NCBI GenBank assembly: GCA_014904845.1
Contig: MU119233.1
Coordinates: forward strand, 124,001-188,000
Direction of reading: 5' to 3'
From: Acephala macrosclerotiorum
Lineage: Eukaryota > Ascomycota > Leotiomycetes > Helotiales > Mollisiaceae
Length of the DNA stretch: 64,000 bases
Under the pieces are notes generated by a model, which did not search any database, was not told the origin of the DNA, and worked only from the letters and a program-made list of their open reading frames with translations. Of this stretch, positions 34,995 through 46,892 are shown one piece after another (positions within the stretch are counted from its first letter, which is position 1; each line of letters begins with the position of its first letter). A program made the position numbers and the translations under genes.

Positions 34995-36590
34995 CTAGCA
35001 TACTCCTGACCTGTTGTGGTTTCGCACCCAAGGTGACGCCGCTTGCCGCACTATTACTTCGATCAGCCCATCACGAGACATCAGATCTCTCCCTCTCAAT
35101 GGCCCAGGGTGGTCCGTAAACCTCTCTTGTGTCTCCTGGACATCATTTCTTGTCGGAAACAGTAGAGTCGCGGCGGTACTGAGTGATCCACTGCTTGCCG
35201 CCGGCTTGTTTCTGTCAATCGCCTTCGATACTGGTATACTCCCCATCTCGATACTTCGTTCCAGATTACTTGTTGTTGGTGGGCCTCCTCCCATATGGTT
35301 GATATTCCGCGCGATCTCGTCTCGGACACTCACGGATTGGTTGTCTCTGTTCAGTCGGGACCACCAGTGAGGTTTCTTGACGATACCAATCTCATGATCA
35401 ATTTCCGCGCCTCGGATCCGGCGTTGACGGATCAGTTCCTTGTCCTCGTTGGGGTCGTTGTATCCTGCGATGTTGAGGACAATAAAGATCAAAACTATCG
35501 GTACCCACCCGAGTCCGTACATGAAAGCAACCTCGGTATTGAGGTTCAGTGGGGAGATGGAGAACTCAAACGAGATTGCAGCTTCGTAGCCTATCATGAC
35601 CAAGGAGAGAATCGGGGTAAGGATGAATTTCTTTGGCGTATACCGGACAAACCCGATTGTCCAATTCAAGATCCCGCTGTTACGCTCCTTGTAGTGCTTG
35701 ATGGAGTGCCAGAGCGAGAAGACCGTCGCAACCCAACTACCAAGAAGGAATAGAGCTGCAAGCTTGAATCTTATATCCGTCGCCATGGGTTCAGCTCTTA
35801 ATCGTGTTTGCTCTGGATCGCGCTGTAGCTCAACAGGTCCCCAAGCTCTGGGAATCATCAAGAAGAAATTCTGCGCTCGTTAGCACAATTCTCACGGCAT
35901 AAGCATGCAACCTACCATTCCAGCCAGAAAGTAAAATATCAAAGGTATATAAAGCTCGACTTTCGCCCTCCTATCGTCCCGTCTCAACAAAAACGGATCC
36001 GGATCTACCATCTGCCTCTCTTGCCAACTCCCCCAATGTCTAACACTCTCCCATACAACACACATCGTCGTCGGCAACATCAAGAACCAGAAGAAATTTG
36101 ACAACACCATCGGCAGTTCCGGCAGATAATATCGGTCAACATCCACGCCCGTGATAGTACTTATGATCCCGAATGCCGCAACGATAAACATCCAATACCA
36201 CTGCCATCTTCTGCCAACAGCGCGAAATCGTTTCTCGGTTGGTAGGAACAGCTTCCCATGTTTTCGCAGATTGATGGATATGAATACTATCGCGAGGGTG
36301 AAGAAACAAGTGAAGAAGAGCCCGACTTGGGAGCGCGTTTTCATGGGATTGATTGGAGAATAGCATGATGAGCTGTTGACGAAGGTTCCGTTGTCGAGGA
36401 GGAGTGGAGGGGTGTAGGGTTCGAAGACGAGAATGCAGCGGGAGCCATTGGAGACTGTATTGTTCGAGTAGTAGGTGTAGTTCCAATACTGGAGTGTGGT
36501 GAGGTTGAAGTGCGTACCACCGATGAAGGTGTCGCTAGAATTGTCCCCGGCGGGGAAGGCTATCAAGTCTCGGACATCGACCAGGCTCAT
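34995..36590 (-). CDS. DUF2434 multi-pass membrane protein, two exons
   Basis: Exons 36590-35916 and 35870-34995 give 516 residues. The 45-bp intron (GTAGGT, GCTAAC, GCGCAG) is removed between GM and NFFLMIPRAW. I start at the ATG at 36590 (MSLVDVRDLIAFPAGDNSS); the frame upstream has no ATG. The N-terminal 100 residues are rich in N-glycosylation sites (NLT, NYT, NGS, NGT, NSS) with two cysteines, so they probably face outside. About seven membrane segments follow, with the conserved KRFRAVGRRWQWYWMF, VDVDRYYLPELP and RHWGSWQERQ blocks that mark this fungal family in my memory. A cytoplasmic tail of about 160 residues is Ser/Arg-rich. Function unknown; likely plasma membrane. It is divergent from the COG5 gene, with 572 bp between the ATGs. 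Confidence 0.85.
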
Positions 36591-37162
36591 TGTGGGGGTA
36601 ATTGTGCTATTATGATCTGAGTTTTCCAAGTGGACACAACTTCCATCGATGCATGTTGAGGGCGCTTGAGCTCCCCTCTAAATTCGAGAATATGGCAGTA
36701 CGGGAGAAAAGTGGTGATGTAGAAAGCTTGGAGGAGGAGAAGAAGAGCTCCAAGAACTGTAGTGTTGATGCCATGCGCCACTAAACTTTTGATAGGCTGA
36801 CAAGCCACCCGTAAAGTCCGGCTTTGGGGAGGACTTTCTTCACAACATAGTCGTAAATCCTCGAACCGACATTGAAAATACGAAAATGCAGAGAATGTGA
36901 AGGAGAGGATCAAAGAATTTGTATAGTCAATTTAGAATATAATCCATAATAGATTCTCTCCAGGTTCCCCAGAAACATGACGAGCTGAGCTTTTCATTGC
37001 GAGGCTGACAAGACGCTAAAGCACCACCTAATAGACCGCCAAGTGAGCCGTGCATCGACCAACGGAAAACGACTACCACAACAAGACACGACAAGCTTCG
37101 CATCTAGTGACTGGCCCTCCTTGAAGCTCCAGACACCCAATGGCTAGAGCTTTACATTCCTT
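36591..37162. promoter_or_regulatory. Divergent promoter region between DUF2434 and COG5 genes
   Basis: 572 bp between two start codons facing away from each other. No clear TATA box was seen. A minus-strand frame at 36587-36913 has a hydrophobic run but no family features and overlaps the DUF2434 start in another frame; I treat it as untranslated. Confidence 0.4.
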
Positions 37163-38542
37163 ATGACCTTCACCATGACCACCGAAGAAGAGGAAACCGC
37201 ATACATCGATTACGAAACCTTCCTCTCTCCCTCATTCTCCCCCTCCGCATTCGCAAACACCCTTGTCCTCGGAACGAACAACCCCACCGACACACCTCTC
37301 GACCTCTCCACGCCTCTCTCTCGAGTACTATTCGACTCCCAAGAGATCAATACCCACATCGACACCCTCACATCGAAGAGCGCCCTTCCTCTCCTCAACC
37401 ACACCCAAGAACAAACCGCTTCCAGCGCGCGAATAGTGCAGGAGATAGATTCGCAGGTCGCGAGTCTAAATGATAATTACAAACGTTTAGAAAAGGAAGT
37501 TCTAGTACGGTATGAGACAGCGGAAGAGGTACGGGCTGTAGCGGGCAGGTTATGGGAGACGGTGAGGTTAGGGCGGTCTGTTGGACGATGTCTACAATTG
37601 GGGCGCCAGCTTGAGATACGGCTGGCGGAAGTTGCAGGGACGGGCAATCCTGTCAAGACTACTGGGCTCAAGGAGGACCATAGAGCGTTAATGCGATGCT
37701 CGAATACACTTCTCAGTCTGCGAGAGTTGCTCTCGAAGAGAGGGGAAGGAGAAGAAGGGCAGGGGTTGGAAAGAGTGGAGGTTGTGCGGACGCTTCAGAA
37801 CACGATCGTTAATCCTGCCGAACGGACTGTCATCACCAAGTCACAGCAGATTGTACGAGAGTTCTCGATGAGCACCCTCTCGACAGGAGCAAATACCACG
37901 ACCTACGCCCAAACAGCAGACACAAAATCGAGGACGACATCAGCACTGATGTCGCTATACCTCCTCTCACAGATACCCGATACCTCGAAAAGCAAGAAAG
38001 TCGAGAAATGGGAGCCAGAACTCCTAATCAACTCTCTGCAAGACTACCTCCGAACAGCCCTCACTTCTTCCCTAGCCTCACTCACACGCTCCCTCGCAAC
38101 GCTACCTACACTCGACAGAACGCTCCTCGAAGTTTCCGCCCGCTGCCAAAATATCCTAGCCCTCGAATCCCTCCTCTCGAGCACAACTCCAACACCACAC
38201 CCAACCCTCCTTCCAAACACCAACACCACTCCACCAAATTTCCTGCAACCGCTTCTCGCGAGTCTCGAGACCGGCTCTTTGGCAAGCTATTTCTGGCGAA
38301 CGCTGGCAGGAGGACTAAGTACCAAGGTCATGGAGCTAGTAAATAAAGGTGGTGTAAGCGCAAGGACATTGAGAACGAATAAGAATAGTGTCAGAGATGC
38401 GATTCGGGAGTGTGTGGTGAGGGGGAGTCAGCCGCCTGCTGGTGTTGTAGCGGGGAAAGCGAAGGTGGAGAATGTGGAGAAGATGTGGGAGAGGGAGGTG
38501 GCGGTTATGGTTGGGAGTGTGATAGGTGCTCTGGGAAGGTGA
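37163..38542 (+). CDS. COG5: Conserved oligomeric Golgi complex subunit 5
   Basis: Single exon, 459 residues. The N-terminus has the family signature YIDYETFLSPSFSPSAFANT, followed by the coiled-coil stretch INTHIDTLTSKSALPLLNHT to LNDNYKRLEKEVLVRY (about residues 60-120) and the RLWETVRLGRSVGRCLQLGRQ block. The middle and C-terminal helices (LINSLQDYLRTALTSSLASL, then LQPLLASLETGSLASYFWRTL) match lobe B of the COG complex, which tethers vesicles for retrograde transport within the Golgi. A second ATG five codons in (MTTEEEE) is an equally possible start. The length is normal for a fungal COG5. Housekeeping gene; no damage seen. Confidence 0.85.
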   Translation: MTFTMTTEEEETAYIDYETFLSPSFSPSAFANTLVLGTNNPTDTPLDLSTPLSRVLFDSQEINTHIDTLTSKSALPLLNHTQEQTASSARIVQEIDSQVASLNDNYKRLEKEVLVRYETAEEVRAVAGRLWETVRLGRSVGRCLQLGRQLEIRLAEVAGTGNPVKTTGLKEDHRALMRCSNTLLSLRELLSKRGEGEEGQGLERVEVVRTLQNTIVNPAERTVITKSQQIVREFSMSTLSTGANTTTYAQTADTKSRTTSALMSLYLLSQIPDTSKSKKVEKWEPELLINSLQDYLRTALTSSLASLTRSLATLPTLDRTLLEVSARCQNILALESLLSSTTPTPHPTLLPNTNTTPPNFLQPLLASLETGSLASYFWRTLAGGLSTKVMELVNKGGVSARTLRTNKNSVRDAIRECVVRGSQPPAGVVAGKAKVENVEKMWEREVAVMVGSVIGALGR

Positions 38543-39376
38543 AATATGGATGCAAGGAGGGGTAATATTACAACAAGGTCTCAAAGAACGAAATCTAACT
38601 CCGAGTCGGCATACATCTTGGAATGACTAGAAGAGAACATGGAGGAGGCAATGTCCGGCATCTGGAAAGAAGCTGGAGCGGCTCTCCTGGCTAGAGGAAT
38701 AGTCGAAAGACAATCAGACGTCCATAGGCGCCATACTACCAGCGACATTCACTAGCTAGAACGGATATTCAGACACGATTTGATATCATCAGCGATCAAG
38801 GTTCGCGATTTTGGAGTACTTCTATTGGGTTCCCATGAGGAGAATATCTGTTTATTCGTATGGCAGCTGTGCAGTGCACAATATCCAAACCAGGCGGCAA
38901 CAATATCAACAGCGGTATTGTCTCTCAAAACTGCGGACAATTGCCGCAAAATGTCCGCAGCCCAAAATACGAAGCGAAGCAGCCTCTCTGCATAGGGCTG
39001 AAGGTCAAGTGCTCAAGGCTGCAGCTCTCAAACGCTCAACTCCACTCCTGATTGTTGCAGAATACGACAGCAGCCCTCAATTGGGCTGTTCGGTAGCCTC
39101 AGTCGTTCGATCTGAAGTACAAGGGTCGGTCATTGGATGCTGACTGCAGCAATCAATTTCGGTGTCTTCGTTTGGGGACGTTTTCGCCCCCAATGGCGGC
39201 CGAGCTTATGCACCACATTTTCGAGCTGAGATGCCTTCACTGCTTACTTATTTCAATGCCTTTCGTGCTGCCAAGCTCCATTTTCTTTCTTTTATGTCAA
39301 AGTCGTATTCCTTCTCGTAATCTTCTGCATTGCCAGTTCAATCTGTTCGAATTTTGCATGACAGTCACGTGAAGCC
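38543..39376. other. Intergenic stretch, no gene seen
   Basis: Overlapping short frames without recognisable domains. It contains a local inverted motif (CTGCGGACAATTGCCGCAAAATGTCCGCAG at about 38932-38961). Its right end is presumably the promoter of the STAND gene. Confidence 0.5.
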
Positions 39377-42300
39377 ATGGACCAAGATGCCACAGATATC
39401 GGTCGTGCATGGGAGGATGCATTGGATAAGTACTGTAAAGACACAGGAACGAATATCAAATACCTCCCACAGATGAAATGGAGCGTGTCAGCAATTGTCA
39501 ATGAACAGCAGCGCCAGGTCGAGACTTTCAATTCTTACCGACACAACAAGGGCCTGACAGATAGGCTGAGGTCGATGATCAGCAAGAATTCGGATGTCAT
39601 TCAGTCCGTGGCAAATAATATTGCCAATTCGGCGAGCAGCGTCAGTATTTTCCCCTTCCATTGATTCCATAATCAACCAGAAAAGGTCTAACAACCACAG
39701 GCTTTCCCACCAAGCGCAGCAATCCTCACAGCATTCACCTACGTAATGAAAGTACGCCCCCCTCTCCCCTTCCTTTCCCTTTCCCCCCATCACATACTAA
39801 CTCTCAAGGCCTCCAAAAACGTCTCAACAGACTACGACCAAGTCTCAGCCTTCTTCGAAATCATGTACTCCCTCATGGAAAGACTCGCGTTGCTAGAGAC
39901 TAAGTTACCGAGCGCGAAGAATTATAAGACGATCTTAATGAGGGTATTTACTAGTTTGATGGGGCTGTGTGGGACGGCTACTAAGTATGTTACTGAGGGG
40001 AGATTTAGTGAGTTGACTTTTTGTTGCAGGCGGGGAGAGGAGATAAGAGGAGGGGGAGGGAAGGGGAGAGGGTAGAAAGAGGCTAATGGGAATTAGAGCA
40101 TTGGTTGAAAGCCCTCTACAAAGGCACAGACGACGACATCAAAGCCGACTACACCAAACTAGAAACCAATATCCAACGCCTCGAGTCCGCAACCATGTTC
40201 GCCACCCTAGCCACCGTAATGGAAACCAAATCCGACGTAAAAGACCTCGTAGGCATCTCCCTCCAATCCCTAAAAGTAGGAACTCAAACCCTCTCCATAA
40301 CCTCCCAAAACCTCTCCGTATCCCTAGAAACTCAATCTATGGTCGGTGGCCTCTCTCTTAAAGCCGGCGATACTCTGACCGCTATCAAACGTCTCGAGAG
40401 GAAAATGATGCAAAGGGACGAGAGTGGTCAGGACGGTGAGAAAACAGGGGCTGGGGGACGTAAAGTTAAAGACGCGGGAGCGAAGAAAAATGCGGCGTTG
40501 AATTTGGTGAAGACGAAGTTTGCGAGTCCGGCGGAGCCGGCAATACAGTTGAGAGAGATTGCGTCAGCGTTTGTGCCTGGGACTTTTGGATGGGTGTTTG
40601 AAGAGGAGGGATTCAAGAACTTCATGGATAGAGAGTCGAGCTTACTCTGGGTGTCAGGTCCGCCTGGTATTGGGAAGAGTTGCGTTGCCCATTTGATTAT
40701 TGGGAAGCTGTTGGAGAGTACGGCGAGTGATGCGAGACAAAGTGTCGCGTATTTCTTTTACAGGGAGGAGCATGAGGAGTTGAGGAGTACGAAGAATATG
40801 TTGAAGGCGGCGGTTATTCAGACAGCGATCGGGGATGGGAAGTATAGGGATGAGGTTATTGCGGAGTTGAAGAAGAAAGGTGACTCGTTCGATGAAAGTC
40901 TTGAGGATATCTGGGGCAGCTTCTTCGCTGAGAGGTACCCGAAGGATGCCGATCAGAAACTGTACATTGTCCTCGATGGGCTAGATGAGGCGGATGAGGA
41001 GGATCAGAAGACGACGCTGGATCTGCTCAACCGGATCAAGAAAGATGAGCTCAGTATCCAGATCGTCTTCACCAGTCGACCGGCGAAGGAAATCCAGGAC
41101 GCTGTCGCAGATCTCCAGCCAAGCAAGGTTGAAATGACCAAAGAGAAGATTTCTGTGCGAGGTGGAGATCTGTGGAAAATCATCATGAAGCGATGCAAGA
41201 CTCTGTCGAAGTTGAAGAGGCTTCAGAAGCCAGCGTGGAGAAAAATTGGTATGAAGTTGCGATTGAAGGCCGACAGTGTTCTTTACGTGGAACATATGCT
41301 TCGACGATTGAATGTTCTTGGCCGAGAGAGCTTGATCTTCAAAGAGTTGGACAAGCTTCCAGACGATCTTCCGAAGTTGTACGAGCTTCTACTCTCGGAG
41401 TGCCAGAAAGATCGGAGCAAGGAACAGCTCACTGCCTTGAAGAGACTCTTTGCGTGGCTAGCATACTCGAAGCGGCCACTGACCTTAGGAGAAGCGACAT
41501 CGCTAATCAAGGTCGTCCCAGGAGGGAATGGTTTCAGTCTTGAAGAAGAGATTGACGGCCGGTCTGCTAGGTAAGAAGCTCCAACACCACTGGATGGCAC
41601 CAACAAGACTCACGTGACTCCAGAATTCTTGACCTTCAAACCCATGTTGCAGAGGATGAATCCAGCGGCGAAGAGAGCGACAGCGAGCTCAATGAAAATG
41701 AACGCGAAGAAGATTCCTCCAATGCCACAGACAATTCGATCACCTCCCCACTCAAGTTCCAAGAGCGCTCCATGCGTCAATACTTCCGCGCCATGGAAGT
41801 TGATGAGAATGGACTCAGAAGTTCGCCATCCCAGGGGCATCTAACTATCTTTGATATGGCTGTACGAGTCTTGGACACATCCGAGAACCCGACTACTGAC
41901 GGGGATGGTGACGACTATCTCTGGCAGCTTCGAGACTACGCCGTCAAATTCTGGATGCAACATTTCCTCGACATTGACCCCGAGACCACCTCTGAAGAAG
42001 GCGTCAAAATGGTCGTCACCAACCTCCATACAATGATGCGTATCGGAGGGCCAGCTTTGAAGAACATCGAAAACTACACCATGGACTGGGAGGCTCGTAA
42101 CTTTTTTGGATCCACATCAGATGCTCTTCGCGAACAGTTCTTCGCTCATTTCAAGACATGGCTTGATCGCGCCGACAAGTTCAGCCCCACTGCTTTCAGC
42201 GACGAAATGGTGGGCTGGATGTCGAAGAGCACCTCCGAAGACTGGGTTATCAACCAACTAGCCTTAGGTCATGCTACAAATTGGCTTGCTGCTGAGAGAT

Positions 42301-44359
42301 CGTGGAAGGCCAGAACATCCTTCGATTTTACCAGAAACACCTTGCGAATGGTAAGCGACTTTCATGACCGTGACTCATTAGGCTATTCTTATCACACATA
42401 CTGACCTTTACTCAGACCAATGGTGCTCCTCGACTTTCAGACGATCCTTACCTCCCCCCTACCCTTGCAGAAGCAGACATCCTGACCGCCCTCGATTCTT
42501 TCTCTGGCTTGAGCACCAGCTTTTTAGCCTTGAAGTCAATTGGGATGACCTTTTACAACTTCCGACTTTACGACCTCGCTCTCATCTGGATCAAGAAGGC
42601 CCTCAACGCTGCTACCAAAGACACCGAGCGATTTCACATTCTCTACTGGATCGGTCAGATCGAGCTCGATCTCTGTGGAACATTGAGCTTGAAGACAGAT
42701 GCTGAACCTCATGCACGCAAGGCTTACGATGCCGTCAATGACAGTATCACCCTTTATCAACAGAAGAGCGAAGTCCAGGAATACGTCCAAGCCCAAGATA
42801 TCAAAATGTTGGTCGAGTTCAACCTCACGAACCGTGCAAGATGCGAAGTCCGATTTGGTGAGATCGACAAGGCCATCGTAGCCATGGACGAAGCATACGC
42901 CGTCCAGGGTGATGATCCCGAGAAGGCCCTCAGCAGTGAGTTCCTCCATGAAATCATGGCCTATCTCGAGGAAAACAAAGATTTCGAGAAGCTGATGACA
43001 GTCATTGAACACTTCCAAAAATGGGACTTGCTCGCCTTACTTGGATTCTCATATTCAGATGGGCACGACACCTTCCAACATGCGGCTTGGGAATGCAAGA
43101 AGCGAGATTTCTTGATCAAGACCTACGAAAATATGATTAGCGAAGTCGCCAGGTTCAATGTCGGCGCCAAGGTTCGAGGTCGATTGGCGACAGTCTATCA
43201 GTACGTGTTCCCAAATTACAACGAAGCCAAACGACTCCTTTTCGAAATCATCGATGGCAAGAAAGGGGAAGCTTTTGGTGATTCCGATGAAGAATTTGTC
43301 TTCGAATCCCGACTCCAGCTTGCCGATGTTTTGATGGCGCAGTTCCGGGAAACAGCCGACCCTGTCCAAAAGACCGCTCTTCACGGAGAGATGAAGAATC
43401 TCGTTCTTCAGCACAGCATCGCGATGGGAAACGACTACAATATGTACGAGTCGCAGGTCATGATTTCTCTTGCTCTGATGACGGGGAAGATGGGCCCCAC
43501 GAACGACTTCCAGAGCGTGATCGAGAAGACGTTCCGTGCATGCATCGATGCCCTGACTGATAATCAGGCTTGGAACGATTGTTCCGGATTCAGAATCTTG
43601 GCGAAAGTTATGGCTTTCGTTCCGGAGATGAAACGGGATGCTCAGATTGCGTATTCGTTACAGTTCTCTGCCGTGGATGACAAGCTTTTCAATCCGCCAA
43701 GCGAGGCCAGCAGTGAGGCTGTTGATGCAGATGCTGGTGAATCCGCCAAAAGTCCCGAGGCTCTGACAAACGGGCAAGCGGTCATCCCCAGAACTGCAGA
43801 AGGCATGGCACTTTCAGCCAAGGCAGTCGAAGTTATTGTGCAAGCAGCAGAGATACCAGCAGAGATACCAGCAGATGTGCAAGATATCTCGCCACCAACG
43901 GAAGCCGACGATTCGGCCAAAGATGCCGCTGAAGATCTAAACCCCAACAGCGACATATGGTGCGATGGTTGTGGGGACACTTTCTCCGACTGGACTGTCA
44001 AACCTGTCTACGGATGCATCATCTGTACAAACTGTGATCTTTGCGAGGATTGCTGGAAAAAGAGAGATGCTTGCAACAAAGGAGAACCGTGGACCGAGTG
44101 GAAGACATTCTGTGGAGAGAATCACAAATATATCAAGGGGCCCATGCCAGGCTGGAAGGGCGTGAAGGATGGCGTATTGAGGATAGAGACTGTTGGATAT
44201 GGAGAGCCGCAACAGCCGAATGGCACTGAAAGTGAGCCCAAGACTGCGAAGGTAGAAGAGATCAAATTCGAAGTATGGTTGGATGACATTCAAGAGAGGT
44301 GGACTGAAGCTTGGAAGGGATTCTGGAAAAGAGAGGATCTGATCGTTGATATTGTCTGA
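39377..44359 (+). CDS. STAND (NLR-like) protein: Goodbye, NACHT, helical repeats, ZZ-type finger
   Basis: Six exons: 39377-39640, 39701-39751, 39809-40007, 40097-41570, 41624-42350 and 42416-44359, giving 1552 residues. Every junction keeps the frame; introns are 53-89 bp with GTNNGT-like starts and CTAAC/CTGAC-like branch sites. Residues 1-170 resemble the fungal STAND N-terminal Goodbye domain (IGRAWEDALDKYCKDTG, ILTAFTYVMK...VSTDYDQVSAFFEIM). The NACHT ATPase follows: Walker A GPPGIGKS at about 359-366 and Walker B LYIVLDGLDEADEED from about 460. Then comes a winged-helix-like and long helical, TPR-like region with many acidic residues near 670. The C-terminus has a ZZ-type zinc finger at about 1420-1470 (WCDGCGD, CIICTNCDLCEDCW, then ENHKYIKGP). 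Such proteins are nucleotide-switched oligomerising receptors, mostly tied to non-self recognition and cell death. The Goodbye label is less certain than NACHT. Confidence 0.85.
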
Positions 44360-44693
44360 CATGTATGGCTTTCATAGGTAAGAGATAGATGGCACTGCTC
44401 CTTGGAAAACGGAATGCTGATCTTCAAAGTTCTTTTCATCATCCAACCGTGCTTACATCAGGCACCTCGAGTCCCAATGATTGCTGTTCAAGATGAAAGA
44501 ATTTTTTTATCCTATGTTGATTGGTGCCTTACTATACGTCAATCTTCACTTCATTGCGTGATCATCAAACGGCTTGATACATGACCACTCATCGCAGTTT
44601 CTGTTGTTTGTTCCATATGTTTCTTCCTGTTCAGCCAATTGTGGAAGACTGCTTCCTAACGCCGATAACTCCGGAGCCCCTCAACCTTATCAC

Positions 44694-44700
44694 TTATATA
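44694..44700 (+). promoter_or_regulatory. TATA box of the aldo-keto reductase gene
   Basis: TTATATA 69 nt upstream of the ATG at 44763, followed by a CT-rich stretch (CTCTCTTCACTCTAC) typical of fungal transcription starts. The rest of 44360-44762 shows nothing else. Confidence 0.5.
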
Positions 44701-44762
44701 CCTCCTTCCATCTTCATCAATTCTGCTCTCTTCACTCTACTTGATTTGATCAAGATCCCAAG

Positions 44763-45905
44763 ATGGCGCAAACTCCAAAGACATCGGTGGACATTGTGTT
44801 CGGTGCCATGACACTTGGCAAGAAAGGTATATGTTCAAAATCCCCCTTCGCTTCTATTCTTTCCATGGGCTAAAATACAATTAGGTGCTGAACAAGCTCG
44901 CGTCCACAGCCTGGAAGAGTGCGCATCGATCCTTGACGTCTTTCAAAAATATGGCCACTCCGAAATCGACACCGCCATCGTCTACGGCGGCGGAAGTTCA
45001 GAAAAGTACCTGGGCCAACTGCACTGGCAAGACCGCGGAATCGTCATGGACACAAAATTCTCTCCTCGCACCAACCCAGTCAACCTCGGTCTCGGCGCCG
45101 ATGTTAAAACCACACATTCTCCCGACCATTTACGTCGTGCATTAACAAAGTCTCTCGAGAGCTTGAAGACCGACAAAATCGACATGTGGTACCTGCACGC
45201 TCCTGACAGAAGCACTCCTTACGAAGAGACTCTCCATGAAATCAATAATCTTCACCACGCAGGATTGTTTCGGAGATTTGGTGTCAGCAATTATGCTGCT
45301 TGGGAGGTTGCCCAGATTTGTGAGATTTGTGATCGGAATGGATGGATCAAGCCAGTTGTGTATCAGGGTGTCTACAATGCACTTCATCGAGCAGTGGAAC
45401 CTGAGTTATTCCCGTGTTTGAGGAAGTATGGGATTGCGTTCTATGCGTTCAATCCTTTGGCTGGAGGGTACTTGACGTCGAGGTACACGCGAGAGCAGCT
45501 CACCAGTGACACAGGGATAGAGGAGGGGTCGAGATTTGATCCGAAGAGGAGGCAGGGTCAAAACTACAGGAACCGATATTGGAACGAGAAGTACTTTGAC
45601 GCTCTAGACATTCTCAGACCGGTATGATCCCGAAAATTTAGCCTCACTCACTGTAACTGATCTTCTTGTAGGTTGCGAAGAAGCACGGCCTCAGCGAAGC
45701 CGAAGTCGCACTGAGGTGGATGACGAATCATTCTTTACTAAAAAGAGAGTTTGGTGATGCGATCATCATTGGAGCGAGCAGTGCAGCCCAGCTTGAGGAG
45801 AATCTCATCAATTTGGAAAAGGGACCTCTTCCCGATGACGTGGTGAAGGCATTGGATGATGGCTGGGAGGTTGTTCGCGGGGTTTGTGCTAAGTATTTCC
45901 ATTAG
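44763..45905 (+). CDS. Aldo-keto reductase, AKR7 (aflatoxin aldehyde reductase-like) family
   Basis: Exons 44763-44826, 44885-45621 and 45672-45905 give 344 residues; introns of 58 and 50 bp keep the frame. It begins MAQTPKTSVDIVFGAMTLGKKG, the beta-1 strand of the TIM barrel. The catalytic tetrad is visible: Asp50 (EIDTA), Tyr55 (IVYGGG), Lys79 (MDTKF) and His126 (YLHAPD). Also present are GVSNYAAWEVAQI, the VYQGVYNALHRAVE strand and the NADP site IIGASSAAQLEENL near the end. These enzymes use NADPH to reduce dialdehydes, succinic semialdehyde and other carbonyls in the cytosol. Substrate unknown; no cluster around it suggests a secondary-metabolite pathway. Length is normal. Confidence 0.9.
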
Positions 45906-46892
45906 GGAAAGTTGATTCCTCTCACAACTTACAAGACCTTGAATCAGCAAAAATTAGGCAAAAGAACAAATGCATTTATTTGGTTGCAATAAAGCCATGC
46001 ATTCTCCCCAACATTACTCACCAGGAAACCATATCCGAATCGTCATTCTTCCGTCATACATGTCTCCGTCACAAATTTGGCTCGACTGGGACTCGAAAGA
46101 ACTGATAGGTATAAGAATAAGCATTTCCATAAGGATCAACGACAGGTTGTCCTCTGATATGACCACATCTATACTAACAGTACAGAGCCTTATCTATGTT
46201 CTCCTCGGTACACACTTCCGCCGTTCCATTAACCACTTTACCTAACAAGTATGGCAGGATACTTGCGGCAGCACACTCATATTACGACGAGACGTGGTAA
46301 AGCTTTGGTGGTATTTTAATTAGTTGTTATTATCTAGTGATCTTTATTCTGAGTTCTTGTGTGGCTTTCGATCCTTTGCCGACAAGCTGATTCTGTTCGC
46401 GCTGTGGCTCTTGGGTTCTTGCTGTATTGTTTCCGAGTTGTCGAGATTGATGAAATAAAACCGTGGTCTCCATAATTGCTTGTCTTTTACAGATCTTTCA
46501 GCCTATGGGAAGGCATCGATAGCTGTGACTTAATATGAGCATGACCATTGAAGAAGACTTTAATGCCGAAGTCTCGTTGTCGACATGTTGCAAAGCGCCT
46601 TTGTGATGACGGCATGGACGGAAATCTGCAGCTTCTATATCGTCATGCAACCTTTCCTGTGAGTAATTGGGGGCTGTCTTACGAAGAAGTCAAGCTGTAA
46701 ATATACAGAGACAATAGGAGATTTCAACTGGAATCTTATTCTCTCACGAAAGAGTTGGCAAGCGCAAAGCGAAAGCAGCGGCTCAATTCGTCGAATGCTA
46801 AAGCCATGCATTACCATCCAGAAACCTGCGACCCGAGCGTTTCATCATCATCAGTCCAAGCAATTCACTCCGAATCTGCAAGTCTAAATTGC
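45906..46892. other. Intergenic stretch, no gene seen
   Basis: Nearly 1 kb of ordinary composition between the reductase and the small Cys-rich gene. Only short frames without features were seen on either strand. Confidence 0.55.

Noticed and set aside
36587..36913. 108-codon minus-strand frame with a hydrophobic run upstream of the DUF2434 gene
   Set aside because: It overlaps the DUF2434 start in another frame, has no good start and no splice partner that would join it in frame; treated as 5' untranslated DNA.
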